Shown one piece after another: positions 20,309 to 32,609 of a DNA stretch of 64,000 bases. Both the position numbers and the translations under genes were made by a program. The stretch spans positions 1 to 64,000 of the forward strand of contig NZ_SMDS01000020.1 of assembly GCF_013753875.1 (NCBI RefSeq), given 5' to 3'. Within the stretch, counting starts at the first letter, position 1. Each line of letters opens with the position of its first letter. The notes under the pieces are model-generated. The model saw only the letters and a list, made by a program, of their open reading frames with translations, did not search any database and was not told the origin of the DNA. Source of the DNA: Candidatus Pantoea persica (GTDB lineage Bacteria > Pseudomonadota > Gammaproteobacteria > Enterobacterales > Enterobacteriaceae).

Positions 20309-20343
20309 AAAGGGCGCGCCTCCGAAATGAGGCGCGCCCTTTT
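20309..20343. terminator. strong bidirectional terminator
   Basis: Perfect 14-bp stem AAAGGGCGCGCCTC / GAGGCGCGCCCTTT with a 6-base loop, flanked by A and T runs, between the convergent yhjX and SMP-30-like genes. Confidence 0.85.
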
Positions 20344-20419
20344 CGCTAACTGACGCATTGAAATGCCGCTAACGCGGCGTCGGACTCGCGCCGCCCGCCC
20401 CTGCGCCAGCGACGCAGGG

Positions 20420-21253
20420 TTATGTCGGGAACAGCGGCTCCGCCAGGCCCGCCACCTCAACCTCCACCGCTAAAATATCGCCGGACTGCGGATAGTGCGC
20501 CAGCTCCTCTGCCTTGCGATCCTCGCGCGAGCTGGTGATATAGAGGGTTTTCAGATCGGGGCCGCCGAAGGCCACCATGGTCGACCAGCGCACCGGCAGC
20601 GCGATTTCATCCACGATTTGCGCGCTGACGGGATCGATGCGCACAATGCGGCCGCCGTCAAACTGTGCCGACCAGTAGTAGCCTTCACTGTCCACCGCCG
20701 CGCCGTCCGGCAGGCCACCTTTGGCGTCAAAGCGACGGAACAGCTCGCGCTCGCCCGGTTCGCTCTTCTCATCCAGCGCATAGCGATAGAGCACCTCGTT
20801 TGGCGTATCACTGTGATACATCCAGCGGCGATCGGGCGAAAAGGCGACGCCGTTAGAGATCTTAATGTCGCGCCCTTTGACCTCCAGCTGCAGCGGCGGC
20901 GTCATGCGGCAGAGCAGCGCGCCGTTTTTATCCAGCAGCTCCTACAGGCTGCCACACCAGAAATTGCCCCAGGGATCGACGCGCCCGTCGTTGAAGCGGC
21001 TTTTCGCCGCCTCGCCGGGATTGTCGGCGACTTTGCGCTGCGGTTTGCCCTGCGCGTCCAGCAGCCAGACGCCGCTGCAGCCCACATCTTCCTGCAGCGG
21101 AAAGGTCTCCAGCGCGCCGCTGTGCGGATCAAAGCGGTGAATGGCTGGCGCCAGAATATCCACGCACCATAACGCCTGCTCCGCCACCAACCAAGTCCGA
21201 CACTCTCCCAGCTCCGCCTGCATCGCCAGCACATTTTTTACGTTACGCTTCAT
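20420..21253 (-). pseudogene. SMP-30/gluconolactonase-like protein, broken
   Basis: Six-bladed propeller lactonase family (sugar lactone hydrolysis, divalent metal). Start MKRNVKNVLAMQAELGE at 21251-21253. The sequence includes GECRTWLVAEQALWCVDI, SRFNDGRVDPWGNFWCGSL, VSNG-type ISNGVAFSPDRRWMYHSDTP and LPDGAAVDSEGYYWSAQFDG. About 15 residues are missing after QEDVGC, and TAG (20943-20945) follows GSL, probably from CAG. The rest is open to LFPT at 20420. With only one stop and one small deletion it is recently dead. Confidence 0.88.
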
Positions 21254-21517
21254 TATCTTTCCTGATTTATTGGCATCCGCTTACTTTAGTCGCAATTTGC
21301 CCTAAAGGGTGAAAACAGACGGCTTGCTTTTCAGAATTGTCTTGCCGAGGATCCCTTTTATTCAGGCTGTTCCGATAGGCTTAAATTAACCGGCTATTTA
21401 TTTTTACTCACAATGAAATATTCGGCAATATTTCTCTAAATAACTCTACACTTGCCGCATCCTCGCTCCACTATTCCAGCGTATTGTCATATCCATCGGA
21501 AAAGAGGAGAGCTTCCC

Positions 21518-21621
21518 GTGAAAAAATCGTTAAAGTTGCAGCTGTTATTGCAGTTATCTCTATGCTGAGCGGATGTATTATCGACCGAGGCCACGGCGGC
21601 GGCTGGCATCATCACCGCTAA
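21518..21621 (+). pseudogene. small lipoprotein, one base short in its A run
   Basis: GTG 21518 with AGAGGAG ahead. The six-A run must be seven for the frame KKIVKVAAVIAVISMLSGCI, a lipoprotein signal with lipobox LSGC, followed by a short tail rich in Gly and His ending HHHR TAA. As written the frame stops after 14 codons. Too short to name. The homopolymer makes both slippage rescue and a sequencing miscall possible. Confidence 0.6.
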
Positions 21622-21651
21622 GGGCAAAGATTTCACACAGCAAAAAAATAA

Positions 21652-21682
21652 AAAATGGCGGGATATTACCCGCCCATTTTAT
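21652..21682. terminator. bidirectional terminator
   Basis: AAAAATGGCGGG / CCCGCCCATTTT stem with an ATATTA loop between two convergent lipoprotein genes, with A and T runs on the two sides. Confidence 0.8.
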
Positions 21683-21705
21683 TGGTTATTCCCGTCGCTG
21701 TTACG

Positions 21706-21994
21706 CTAGCTTCTGATCGCATAGTTAAACTGGAACCAGTTTGTTTTCAGCCCTAGAATATGGCTGTCCTTCGGCGGCAGCGCTTCAACTTTATCAAATC
21801 CTTTACTGTTGCAATAACTGGCCAGATCGAGTTCCAGCACATCTTTGTTTAATTTTTGCGGGTCATAGCGATACTGCACAGTATTTGAGCTGGGATCTTC
21901 ATCTATATGTTCAAATCCGCCCGGCTTGCTGACGCTACAGCCGGACAGTAATAAATAATAACAGTGCCATCGCGCCGGCAATAATTGTTTTCAT
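21706..21994 (-). pseudogene. small lipoprotein, frameshifted in the signal peptide
   Basis: ATG 21992-21994 with AGGAATAAG ahead: MKTIIAGAMALLLF, then a small insertion in the TTATTATTTATTA tract moves the frame so that LLLSGCSVSKPGGFEHIDED is read only from another phase. The mature part (about 70 residues, to NWFQFNYAIRS, TAG 21706-21708) is intact. No family name recognised. Confidence 0.7.
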
Positions 21995-22216
21995 CTTATT
22001 CCTCTCATTGCCGCGGCAGTTTAAGCCGCTGCACAGCCGACGGCTATCGGAAAATTGCCCAACTTAACATAAATAATGCTAACTTTCACCGATTAAAGTG
22101 ATTCGACCAAACGGTTATCACGCTGTGATAAAGGGTAAGAAGATGCCTTCAGACCAAACAGCGTCTGCACCACACCAGGTGAAACCCAAGAAGACATTCT
22201 GATTGATCTTATGCCC

Positions 22217-23015
22217 TTACTGAGCGGACATTTTTTGCCCGTCAGCCGGAAAGTGCCACCATTTTACGCAACAGATTGGCCGCCTGCTTGTCCGGCAATG
22301 CGAGAATCGCGCTGTAGAGATTGATCGACATGGCGCACATCGACGAGTGGTCGACCGCCGTATCCGCTGGCATATTGAGCTGCTGCAGCTTATATCCCCA
22401 CTTTTTATAGAGCGTCGCCACAATACGCTGCAGATCGCGCCGCGCCTGAGGCTGGTCGACGGCGAGATGGTCGCCGCAGCATCTTCCGCGTTGGGCGCGG
22501 GAGAGAACGTAGCCACCAGATTGGCGCCGCCGCTCACCTGGGGATAGAGAAACCGAAAGCAGAGCTGAGGATCGTTCTGCTCAAGCGCCTGTATTGCTTT
22601 TACCAAGACGCGCACGTAGTTGACCACCGCGGCATCGGGCGCGCGCATCAGCCGCTGGTTAATAAGGTCCGCCAGCCAGCCGCGCAGCTCGCCCGCTGCC
22701 TGCTGCGGCGTTGCGCCGCGCCGCATCTGATGCTGCATTTCCTGCTGCAAAAGCTGCCACAGCGCAGGTTCCTAGGTTTGCAGCATACGGTAGCCCGGCG
22801 CCTGCGCCAGATAGCTCAGCGCCGCCTCGTTCTGTGCCACGCGCTGCTGCTGCGGCTTCAGCCAGCTGAACCAGAGCACGTTAGCCAGCAGCAGCAGCGG
22901 CATAAACAGCAGTATGCCCTGCCAGAGGCGCAGCCGGGTGGTTATTGAGCAGCAGCAGAATAATCAGCGCCAGCAGCACAAAGGCCGCCAGCGTGGCGAT
23001 AAACGACGAGGTCAT
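22217..23015 (-). pseudogene. membrane-anchored hypothetical protein, broken
   Basis: ATG 23013-23015; the N-terminus MTSSFIATLAAFVLLALIIL is a membrane helix. Frameshift near 22935 (GILLFMPLLLANVLWFSWLK continues in another frame), TAG at 22772-22774 after MLQT, then a clean segment QMRRGATPQQAAGELRGWLA to VATFSPA, a frameshift near 22470, and a final part (CAMSINLYSAILALPDKQAA) in another frame. I do not recognise the family; two N-terminal helices and a soluble C-terminal domain are apparent. Confidence 0.7.
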
Positions 23016-23024
23016 GCAGGGCCG

Positions 23025-23483
23025 CTAATCCTTACGAACGTCGATTAATACCGGACAGTGGGCGCGTTCGATCACCGCCCCGCTCACCGAGCCCTTCAGC
23101 AGACAGTTGAACGACGAGAGGTGGCGTCGTCCCATGATGATCATATGGGCGTTAAGCTGCTGCGACTGCGACTGCGCGACGATAGTGTCCGCCGCCTCGC
23201 CGGCGACAATCAGACCGCGGGCGTCGACGCCGGTGCGCAGTAGCGGTGCTAGCGCATGGCGCACCACCAGCTCGGTGGAATTCTGCTCATCCTGCGCCAC
23301 GGCGAAATCCGCCGGATCTTCGCCCACCGTGATATCGATGGGCTGGTTGCAGGAGGAGTAGGCAGGATCGACGCAGCACAGCACCACCACCTGCACCCGA
23401 TGCGCCTGCGCTTCCTCAATTGCCGTCGCGATCACCTTGTCGGCGACCGGTGAGTTATCTACAGCAATCAGCAGCGTTTTCAT
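23025..23483 (-). CDS. universal stress protein (UspA superfamily)
   Basis: 152 aa, complete. Starts MKTLLIAVDNSPVADKVIAT; the nucleotide-binding signature is present as IMGRRHLSSFNCLLKGSVSG followed by the C-terminal strand CPVLIDV. Small cytosolic dimeric stress proteins of this type bind ATP in many members. It stands alone between two dead genes and uses a TAG stop. Its survival among pseudogenes suggests it is still used, though a short target could also survive by chance. Confidence 0.93.
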   Translation of the reverse strand: MKTLLIAVDNSPVADKVIATAIEEAQAHRVQVVVLCCVDPAYSSCNQPIDITVGEDPADFAVAQDEQNSTELVVRHALAPLLRTGVDARGLIVAGEAADTIVAQSQSQQLNAHMIIMGRRHLSSFNCLLKGSVSGAVIERAHCPVLIDVRKD

Positions 23484-23489
23484 GTGAGT

Positions 23490-24306
<817 letters not shown>

Positions 24307-24444
24307 AGGTCGTCCTTTTTAGCTCTACCGCGAAAAAGGCACGATTTACAGCCTGTACCAGGCTATATTACAGTATATCGAGATGTAAAATTGCGCCTTG
24401 TATCACATCGCAATACATTGCATCAAAATAATGAGAAACCTGCT

Positions 24445-25227
24445 ATGAACGTTCAGCTTGCCACCGCGCCAGCGCCGCATCCCTTTACGCTTCGCCTCGC
24501 GCTGGGGTTGATCGGCGTCAGCGTCGATCAGGGCAGCTGGATCGTCTCTGCCTATCAAGCCACCGAAGTAGCGGCGATGATGATCGCGCCCTAGTTCGCC
24601 GTGACCTTTTCGCAGCGCCGCTTCTCGCTGGCGGTTTCCGCAGAATCCGCTGCGGCTGGAGCGGTTTAAGCAGATTGATCTGTTCGGCATGCTCACCGGC
24701 TGCAGCGGCATGGCGCTGCTGAATATTCGCTGGATCGACTGCCGCTGGGTGCTGGCGGCGGGCGCCGTGCTGCTGATGAACGCCTGCCTGCTCGGCATGC
24801 AGATCACCAGCGACTGGACGCGGCAGAACTTCTGGACGCTGCAGGTGTAGCAGGCGTTCGGCCAGCCAATGGTGATTTTGCCGATCCTGATGAGCGCCAC
24901 CAGCGTGGTGGCGCCGCCGGAAGGCCCCTTCGCCTCAGCGATGTTCAATACCGTGCGCGGCTTCTCCAGCATTGCTGCCTCGGTGCTGGTTGAGGTTTTC
25001 CTCTGCCATCGGGGAAAAATTCACTCCAACATTTTGCTGATCAGGCAAAATGCCGTCCGCTGCTGATGGACGGCAGCGTCAGCAGCAGCGAGAACCTCAG
25101 CGGCTTCGCCACGCTGGTGAAGCATCAGGCCACTGTGCTGAGCCTGAGCGACAGCTGGCTGCTGCTGCCGAAGCGCGTCTGGCCACCGCAAACCCTGATT
25201 CAACCTGCTTCAACGACATCGAGATAA
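24445..25227 (+). pseudogene. EmrB/QacA-type drug transporter (DHA2), about half deleted
   Basis: ATG 24445. The N-terminal helix region (LIGVSVDQGSWIVSAYQATE) matches 14-TM DHA2 exporters. TAG at 24592 replaces Trp before FAVTFSQRR (CCTGG to CCTAG). The sequence then jumps over several helices to LRLERFKQIDLFGMLTG; TAG at 24848 follows WTLQV. The tail with PEGPFASAMFNTVRGFSSIA and the C-terminal segment are in two frames. About 785 of an expected 1550 bp remain. It forms an operon with the following HlyD-type gene. Confidence 0.88.
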
Positions 25228-25234
25228 CAAGATT

Positions 25235-26177
25235 ATGCGTGCTTTAGTAATGAGAAAAACCGTGCTGCTGCTGGTGTTGCTGGCCACCGCCTTTTTTATC
25301 TGGTCAGCGATGACCGGTAACGATCACCGCACCAATGACGCCTAGGTCAACGCCGACTACACGCTGGTGGCGCCGAACGAAGATGGCTGGCTATATCGCC
25401 GAGGTCAGAGTGCAGGACAACCAGCAGGTCAAGGCGGGCGACGTGCTGGCCACGCTGGACGACCGCGACGACCGCGTTGCGCTGGAGAGCGCCGAGGCGG
25501 ATCTGCAGGTGAGCCAGGCGCAGCTTGAACAGCAGCAGTCGGCGATTGAGCAGTCGAAGGCGACGCTGGCGGCGAATCAGGTAACCGCGCAGTATGCCGA
25601 GCAGAACGCCGAGCGCTACAACCGCCTGTATAAAAGCGGCACCATTGCGGCGGACGATCAGCAAAAATCGAGCTCGACTCATCGCTCCTCGGCGGCGGTG
25701 AAGGCGATCGGCGTACTGCAGGCGGCGGTGCGTCAGGCGCAGGCGAGCGTCGATCAGGTGCGTCTCAACCTTTCCTATACGTGTATCGTGGCGCCGGTTG
25801 ACGGCATGGTGGGTCAGTGCGCGGCGCGCGTCGGCGCCTATGTTTCCGCCGGCACCCGCTTGCTGGCGGTGCCGCCGCTGCAGCAGACCTATATCACGGC
25901 CAACTATCTGGAGACGCAGCTCAACGACGTGCGTCCGGGCCGGCGGGTCAAAGTCACCGTCGATGCGCTGCCGGGCAAGCATTTCACTGGCCGCGAGGAC
26001 AGTATCGCACCCGCCATCGGCGCGGCTTTTTCGGCAATTTCGCCCGATAACACGACAGGTAACCATACTAAAGTCGTCCAGCGGCTCCCGGTTAAAATCG
26101 TGCTAGATAAAGACCAGCCGGAGCTGTCGCAGCTGCAGGTTAATATATCGGCGATCCCGGAAATTGACGTACCGTAA
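25235..26177 (+). pseudogene. EmrA/HlyD-type membrane fusion protein, broken
   Basis: Periplasmic adaptor partner of the upstream exporter. ATG 25235; membrane anchor VLLLVLLATAFFIWSAM. TAG at 25343 after TNDA (family has Tyr or Gln), then a small frameshift near 25380 (APNED instead of AP-K). From AGYIAEVRVQDNQQVKAGDV the biotinyl-lipoyl and coiled-coil hairpin region and the beta-barrel (APVDGMVGQ, GTRLLAVPPLQQTYITANYL) are open to the TAA at 26175. Only the first 50 codons are damaged. Confidence 0.9.
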
Positions 26178-26376
26178 TAATGTGACAAAACTCTCATACT
26201 GGGCCTATTTATTTTAGGATCGATTACGCGTAAATTAGCGCTCGATCCTGTTCTGAGTTACTCAGAACGACCTGAGAAAATGCCTGAGGCGATGATGCCC
26301 CGATACGTTTTTCTCATTCTGTTCGCGTTGCGCTGACCTGGATCGCTGTTGTCGTAACCGCTCAGAGGAGTTGTCT

Positions 26377-26448
26377 GTGAAATACGCTTTGATGGGAATA
26401 TCTTTCTTTGTGCTGCTCTGGGTCGGCACATTCGTGCTGATGCTGTAG
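26377..26448 (+). CDS. ypdK: YpdK, single-helix membrane peptide
   Basis: 23 aa (KYALMGISFFVLLWVGTF core) from GTG 26377 with AGAGGAG ahead, TAG stop. Very similar to E. coli YpdK (MKYFFMGISF...) and in the same position beside alaC. Probably an inner-membrane single-pass peptide of unknown function. The length and lack of lesions suggest it is intact. Confidence 0.8.
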   Translation: MKYALMGISFFVLLWVGTFVLML

Positions 26449-26487
26449 CACCGGCTGAGGGGCGACACGTTGTCGCCCCGTTTCGTT

Positions 26488-27649
26488 TTACTCCGCTTCT
26501 TCCACCGCTTTCACGCTGCCCGGCAGGATACCGTCCGCACGGAACATCGCCTTAATGCCCCGCACCGCCTGACGAATGCGATCGCTGTTTTCAAGCAGCG
26601 CGAAGCGCACGTGGGTATCCGCCGTAGTCGCCGAAGCCCGGCGAAACGCACGCCTTCGCCTCCTGCAGGAGCTTTTTGGCGAACTCCAGCGAGCCGAGAT
26701 GGGCGTAGTAGTCCGGGATCTTCGCCCAGATGTACATCGAAGCTTTGGGGTTTTCTACCATCCAGCCCGCCTCATGCAACCCTTTTACCAGCACGTCGCG
26801 GCGGCGCTTGTACTGCTCGGCGATATCGCGCACGCACGGCTGATAGCCTTCCAGCACCGCGATAGCCGCTAACTGCAGTGGCGTGAAGGTGCCGTAGTCG
26901 TGGTAGCTTTTGATACGCGCCAGCGCGGCGACCAGATCCCTATTGCCCACCATAAAGCCGATGCGCCAGCCCGCCATGTTGTAGCTTTTCGACAGGGTAA
27001 AAAACTCCACCGCCACGTCGCGCGCGCCGGGCACCTGCATAATCGACGGCGCCTTCCAGTCATCGTAGACGATGTCGGCGTAGGCGAGATCGTGCACCAC
27101 CAGCACGTTGTACTGCTTCGCCAGCGCGATAACGCGCTCGAAGAAGTCGAGCTCGACGCACTGCGCGGTCGGATTCGACGGGAAACCGAGGCTCATCATT
27201 TTCGGCTTGGGGTAGCTTTCGCGAATGGCGCGCTCCAGCTCGGCGAAGAAATCGACGCCCGCTACCAGCGGCACGGAGCGCACCTGCGCACCCGCAATCA
27301 CCGCGCCGTAGATATGAATCGGGTAGCTGGGATTCAGCACCAGCACGGTATCGCCATGATCCAGCGTCGCCAGCAATCGTGACCAGCCCCTCTTTCGAGC
27401 CGATGGTCACGATTGCTTCCGACTCGGGATCGATCGCCACCTGATAGCGCTCGGCGTACCAGCACGAAATGGCGCGCGAAGTGGAGTAGCAGTGGGTATC
27501 TTCGCGCTGCGCCACCTGGCAGAGCTTGTCCTCGATATGCGGCGGCGTGGCGCCGTCGGGACTATCTTCAACTCAGCAGTGATGTTGAACACATAGGGGG
27601 GAAGGCGATCGATACGCGAAAAACGACGGGGTGTGCTGTTGTCAGCCAT
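26488..27649 (-). pseudogene. alaC: alaC, broken glutamate-pyruvate aminotransferase
   Basis: AlaC is a PLP-dependent alanine-forming aminotransferase. The start MADNSTPRRFSRIDRLPPYV is at 27647-27649. About 18 residues (MAARRRGEDIIDFSMGNP region) are missing after NITAELKI, further frame breaks lie near 27560, 27455 and 27375, and a one-base insertion near 26624 disrupts FGDYGDTHVRFAL. The long central part, with NPTAQC, the [12 protein letters not shown] region and the PLP lysine in TLSKSYNMAGWRIGF, is in one frame. The true C-terminus SVKAVEEAE ends at TAA 26488-26490. At least four lesions. Confidence 0.95.
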
Positions 27650-27766
27650 AATGTCCTCTTGGATACGTAAGCGTCCGGACCGTCCGAGCTACGCAGGCCA
27701 CTGGCGTGGTCGAAACAAGAACATAACGTGGCGATAACAAAGTTGTCGATGGGCAAATTATATTTT

Positions 27767-28281
27767 TTAATTTTCCAGATTCAGACGACCAAACACCCAA
27801 TCGTTCACCCACTCGCAGCTTAGCAGATAATTATCCCGCAGCGTGCCTTCCAGCCTGTAGCCGTTTTTTCCAGCACCACGCGACGCGACGCCTGGTTGTC
27901 CTCCACCACCATCGCCTTGATCTTGTGGAAACTCGCCGACAGCAGAAAATCGCTCAGCGCCTCGCTGCCGTAGCCCTGGCCGCAGAAGCGGTGCAGCAGC
28001 ATATAGCCGACCTCCGCCTGGCGGTAAGGCTGCCATTCGGGGCTGCAGCCAAACAGGCCGATCGGCTCGCCGCCGTCGCGCAGCAGCACCACGCAGAGCA
28101 TATGAAAGCTGGTGACCTGCCAGGGGGCGAGCCGCTTGCTGAAGCGCTGGCGCAGATCGGCCTCGTCCGGGACCTCGCTGACCTAGCGCATCGTCTCCGC
28201 ATCCTCATGCACCGCGCGAAACAGCAGCCAGTCTTCTGGCTTCAGCGTGGTCAGAGTCAGACGTGAGGTAGTTAACTGCAT
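27767..28281 (-). pseudogene. RimJ/RimL-type GNAT acetyltransferase, broken
   Basis: Start MQLTTSRLTLTTLKPEDWLL at 28279-28281. TAG at 28184-28186 after AETMR, then the acetyl-CoA-binding block (QAEVGYMLLHRFCGQGYGSE) and NQASRRVVLEK are readable; a frameshift at about 27865 precedes GYRLEGTLRDNYLL and the end FGRLNLEN at 27767. Family members acetylate N-termini or small amines; the substrate is unknown. Confidence 0.88.
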
Positions 28282-28533
28282 AAAGTGCTCCTGACGGCGT
28301 AAGGTGAGTGCAAGGCGAAGGCCGTCAGAACATAATAAACTTCCCTGATGCTCACCAGCCTGCCGGTCGCAAAAAAGTGTTCTCCCTTTCTCCACTCAGG
28401 TTTCCTCTTTTTCGTAGTGTCAGCAATTTTGATCCAGAACAGCAACGGCCTGAATGCTCTTTTTGGCCGCTGGCGCATCGCCATCATATTTTTTTATCAT
28501 AGGCCCCTGACTCTGCTTACCTGAAGGCTGGCC

Positions 28534-29750
28534 GTGAACTCCCACTTCGATATGCTGCTGGCGGTGTCTGACCGCACCGTCCTAATGTTGATCTGCCTGT
28601 TTTTCCTGACCCGTACGCGCCCCTTCCGTCAGCTGCGGCAAAAGATGAACATTCGCCGCTGGAGAAAGCGGCGGTCATCGCGATTTTTTCGCTGTTCGCA
28701 CTGTTCAGCACCTGGTCGGGGGATCCACGTCGACGGTTCGCTGCTGAACGTGCGCGTGATCGCTGTAATGGCGGGCGGCATTCTGTTCGGTCCCTAGGTG
28801 GGCATTGCCACTGGCATGATTGCCGGACTGCACCGTTTTTTTATCGATATCCACGGCGTGACCTCGGTGCCCTGCCTGGTGACCAGCATTATCGCCGGGG
28901 CGATCAATCGCCGCGTGCCGAAAGCGCAGCGCTGGCGCGCCGGCATCATCGGCGTCATGCTATGCGAAAGCCTTGACGATGGTGTTGATTCTGATGTGGG
29001 CCAAACCTTTCGCGCTGGGCAGGTCGATTGTGTCAGAAATCGCGCTGCCGATGATCCTCGATGCCTCCAGCATCGGCCTGATTGTTCTGCTGGTGCAGAG
29101 CGTCGAGGGGGAAAAAGAGGCGATTGCGGCGCGCCAGGCGAAGCTGGCGCTGGAGATCGCCAACAAGACCCTGCCGCTGTTTCGCGACGTCAACAGCGTC
29201 GCGTCTGCACCATTATTTGCCGCGACATCAGCACCGATGCGATCGCCATCACCAACAAGACGCATATCCTCGCCTACGTTGGCTATGGAGAACAGAACTG
29301 CCAGAACGGCGACGACGGCATCAGCCCCACCACCGCGCAGGCGATGTCCAGCGGCAAAATCATCATCAAGAACAACGACGAAGCGCATCGCACCAAAGAT
29401 ATTCATTCGATGATCGTAATTTCGCTGTGGGAGAAGGGCCACGTCACCGGCACGCTGAAAATCTACTACCGCCGGGCCCACCGCATTACCGGCTCGCTCA
29501 AGGAGATGGCGATCGGCCTGTCGCAGATTATCTCCACCCAGCTGGAGGTGTCGCGCGCCGAGCAGCTGTGTGAGATGGCGAATAAAGCGGAACTGCGCGC
29601 CCTGCAGAGCAAAATAAATCCCCATTTTCTGTTCAACGCGCTGAATTCCATCAACTCCTCGATCCGGCTCAATCCCGATACCGCGCGCCAGCTGGTAATC
29701 AATCTTTCGCGCTATCTGCGCTACAACCTTGAGCTTAACGATGACGAAAC
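28534..29750 (+). pseudogene. ypdA: ypdA, broken sensor histidine kinase lacking its ATPase domain
   Basis: YpdA with YpdB forms a pyruvate-sensing two-component system controlling yhjX, itself dead in this window. GTG 28534. The N-terminal LytS-like membrane domain is recognisable (LLAVSDRTVLMLICLFFLTR). Frameshifts are near 28680, 28970 and 29200. TAG at 28795 replaces Trp in GPWVGIATG (CCTGG to CCTAG). The GAF part and the His-kinase dimerisation block [20 protein letters not shown] (phospho-acceptor His) are intact. After [20 protein letters not shown] the gene is joined directly to the middle of ypdB; about 160 C-terminal residues are missing. Confidence 0.95.
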
Positions 29751-30020
29751 ACTACGTAGAGGCACATGAGAAGCTGACGTTTATTTATACCCGACGCGAG
29801 GCCTATGTGATGTCGATGAGCATCAGCGAATTTTGCGCCCGCCTGCCGGAGCAGCATTTTTTCCACTGCCACCGCTTCTTACTGCGTTAATCTCAGCAAG
29901 ATCCGCGAGATCGAGCCCTGGTTCAGTAATACCTATCTGCTGAAGCTACGCGATCTGGCGTTTCAGGTGCCGGTCAGCCGCAGCAAGGAGAAGCGCTTTA
30001 GCGAGCTGATGCGCCTTTAG
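29751..30020 (+). pseudogene. ypdB: ypdB C-terminal LytTR DNA-binding domain remnant
   Basis: The receiver domain and linker of the response regulator are gone. From [20 protein letters not shown] the LytTR domain is readable (SEFCARLPEQHFFHCHR), breaks frame near 29875, and continues as VNLSKIREIEPWFSNTYLLK and VPVSRSKEKRFSELMRL to TAG 30018-30020. It is fused to the truncated ypdA by one deletion of about 0.9 kb. Confidence 0.93.
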
Positions 30021-30103
30021 GTTTATCGGCTGTGCTCACACTTCTGCAGGTTAATCCGCGCGTGCGGTGGCGCTGGGCGGGAAATCCCGCGCCTGGCCAT
30101 AAA

Positions 30104-30125
30104 AAAACGGCCTGCAGGCCGTTTT
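30104..30125. terminator. bidirectional terminator between ypdB and glk
   Basis: Perfect palindromic stem AAAACGGCCTG / CAGGCCGTTTT between convergent ypdB and glk with flanking A and T runs. Confidence 0.85.
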
Positions 30126-30132
30126 CAGAGGA

Positions 30133-31098
30133 TTACAGAATACGCCCCAGCGTCTGGCGCAGATGCGCGCCGGCGCCGAGCAGGCCGGGCTGATCGTGGG
30201 TGATCATATAGACCGGAATGCGGGAAACGTAGTCGCGGAAACGCCCTTTATCCTCGAAGGCGGCGCGAAAGCCAGAGGCCTTAAAGAACTCTAGGAAGCG
30301 CGGCACGATGCCGCCGGCGATATAGACGCCGCCGAAGGTGCCAAGGTTCAGCGCCAGATTGCTACCGAAACGGCCCATAATGACGCAGAACAGCGACAGC
30401 GCGCGGCGGCAGTCGGTGCAGCTGTCGTCTAGCGCGCGCTCAGAGACATCCTTCGGCTTGAGGTTTTCCGGCACGCGATTGTCCGACTTGACGATGGCGC
30501 GGTAGAGGTTGACCAGCCCGGCGCCGGAGAGCACGCGCTCGGCAGAGACGTGGCCCAGCTCGGCGCGCAGCACCTCCAGAATCAAATCCTCTTCGTCGCT
30601 GTTGGCGGCGAAATCGACGTGGCCGCCCTCGCCCGGCAGGCTGACCCAGCGCCGATCGACATGCACTAGATGGCTGACGCCCAGGCCGGTGCCCGCGCCG
30701 TAGATAGCGATAGGCTTATCTTTGACCGGCTCGCCGCCACCGAACTGAATCACATGCTTCGCGGTCAGCATCGGGATCGCCATGGAAACGGCGGTAAAAT
30801 CGTTAATGATCTCCAGGTGGGCAAAGCCCAGGCTGGCTTTCATTTTGCTGGTGGAAAATGCCCAGTCATGGTTGGTCATTTCGACCCAGTCTTCCGTGAC
30901 GGGGCAAGCAATGGCGATGCAGCCGTCCGCGACATCGTGCTGCTGCTTGCCAAGATAGTGGCGGATGACGGCTTCGAGGCTGTCGTAATCTGACGTTGAG
31001 AACGTTTTGGCCTGGGAAATTTTGCCGGTTTCCACCTCACACAGGGAGAGTCGCGCGTTGGTGCCGCCGACGTCGCCGACTAGGGCATAGGTTGTCAT
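30133..31098 (-). CDS. glk: glucokinase
   Basis: 321 aa, same length as E. coli Glk. Phosphorylates free glucose with ATP in the cytosol. Phosphate-binding segment [10 protein letters not shown] (8-17), catalytic Asp100 in EIINDFTAV, glucose-binding GEGGHVDFA, and the C-terminal [13 protein letters not shown] adenosine motif are all present. Undamaged, unlike its neighbours on both sides (ypdAB and ipdC). Several leucines use the rare CTA codon in CTAG context (30291, 30429, 30665, 31080), part of the window-wide CTAG signal. Confidence 0.97.
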   Translation of the reverse strand: MTTYALVGDVGGTNARLSLCEVETGKISQAKTFSTSDYDSLEAVIRHYLGKQQHDVADGCIAIACPVTEDWVEMTNHDWAFSTSKMKASLGFAHLEIINDFTAVSMAIPMLTAKHVIQFGGGEPVKDKPIAIYGAGTGLGVSHLVHVDRRWVSLPGEGGHVDFAANSDEEDLILEVLRAELGHVSAERVLSGAGLVNLYRAIVKSDNRVPENLKPKDVSERALDDSCTDCRRALSLFCVIMGRFGSNLALNLGTFGGVYIAGGIVPRFLEFFKASGFRAAFEDKGRFRDYVSRIPVYMITHDQPGLLGAGAHLRQTLGRIL

Positions 31099-31255
31099 TC
31101 TTCTGTTGCTCCGCTTGGGGTCCCTAAGATGCAGGACACTATAAAAGTCTGCCGGTAAAACAACAACGCTCGCCGTGACAAAAGGCGAGCATTGAAGATA
31201 GTGCGCACAGCCTACCCGTCAGGCAGGACGCTTGACAGCGGCAATACTTCGAAAC

Positions 31256-32391
<1,136 letters not shown>

Positions 32392-32609
32392 ATGCCACTC
32401 CTTTTACCCGATGCCTGGTTTGAGTATCCGCTATGCTGCCAAGCCGGCACGCAAGCAGCGCAATCCTCTGCGCAACAAAAACGTGGCAAGCCGACGTTAC
32501 GACGGGGTATTATTCTGTAAGTGCGTAATGTGCGATGATTTATCACTGTGTAACCGTATACACGACTACTCTGGCGCTTTTAAATCCTCCCTTGAGACAG
32601 GAACGCTGT

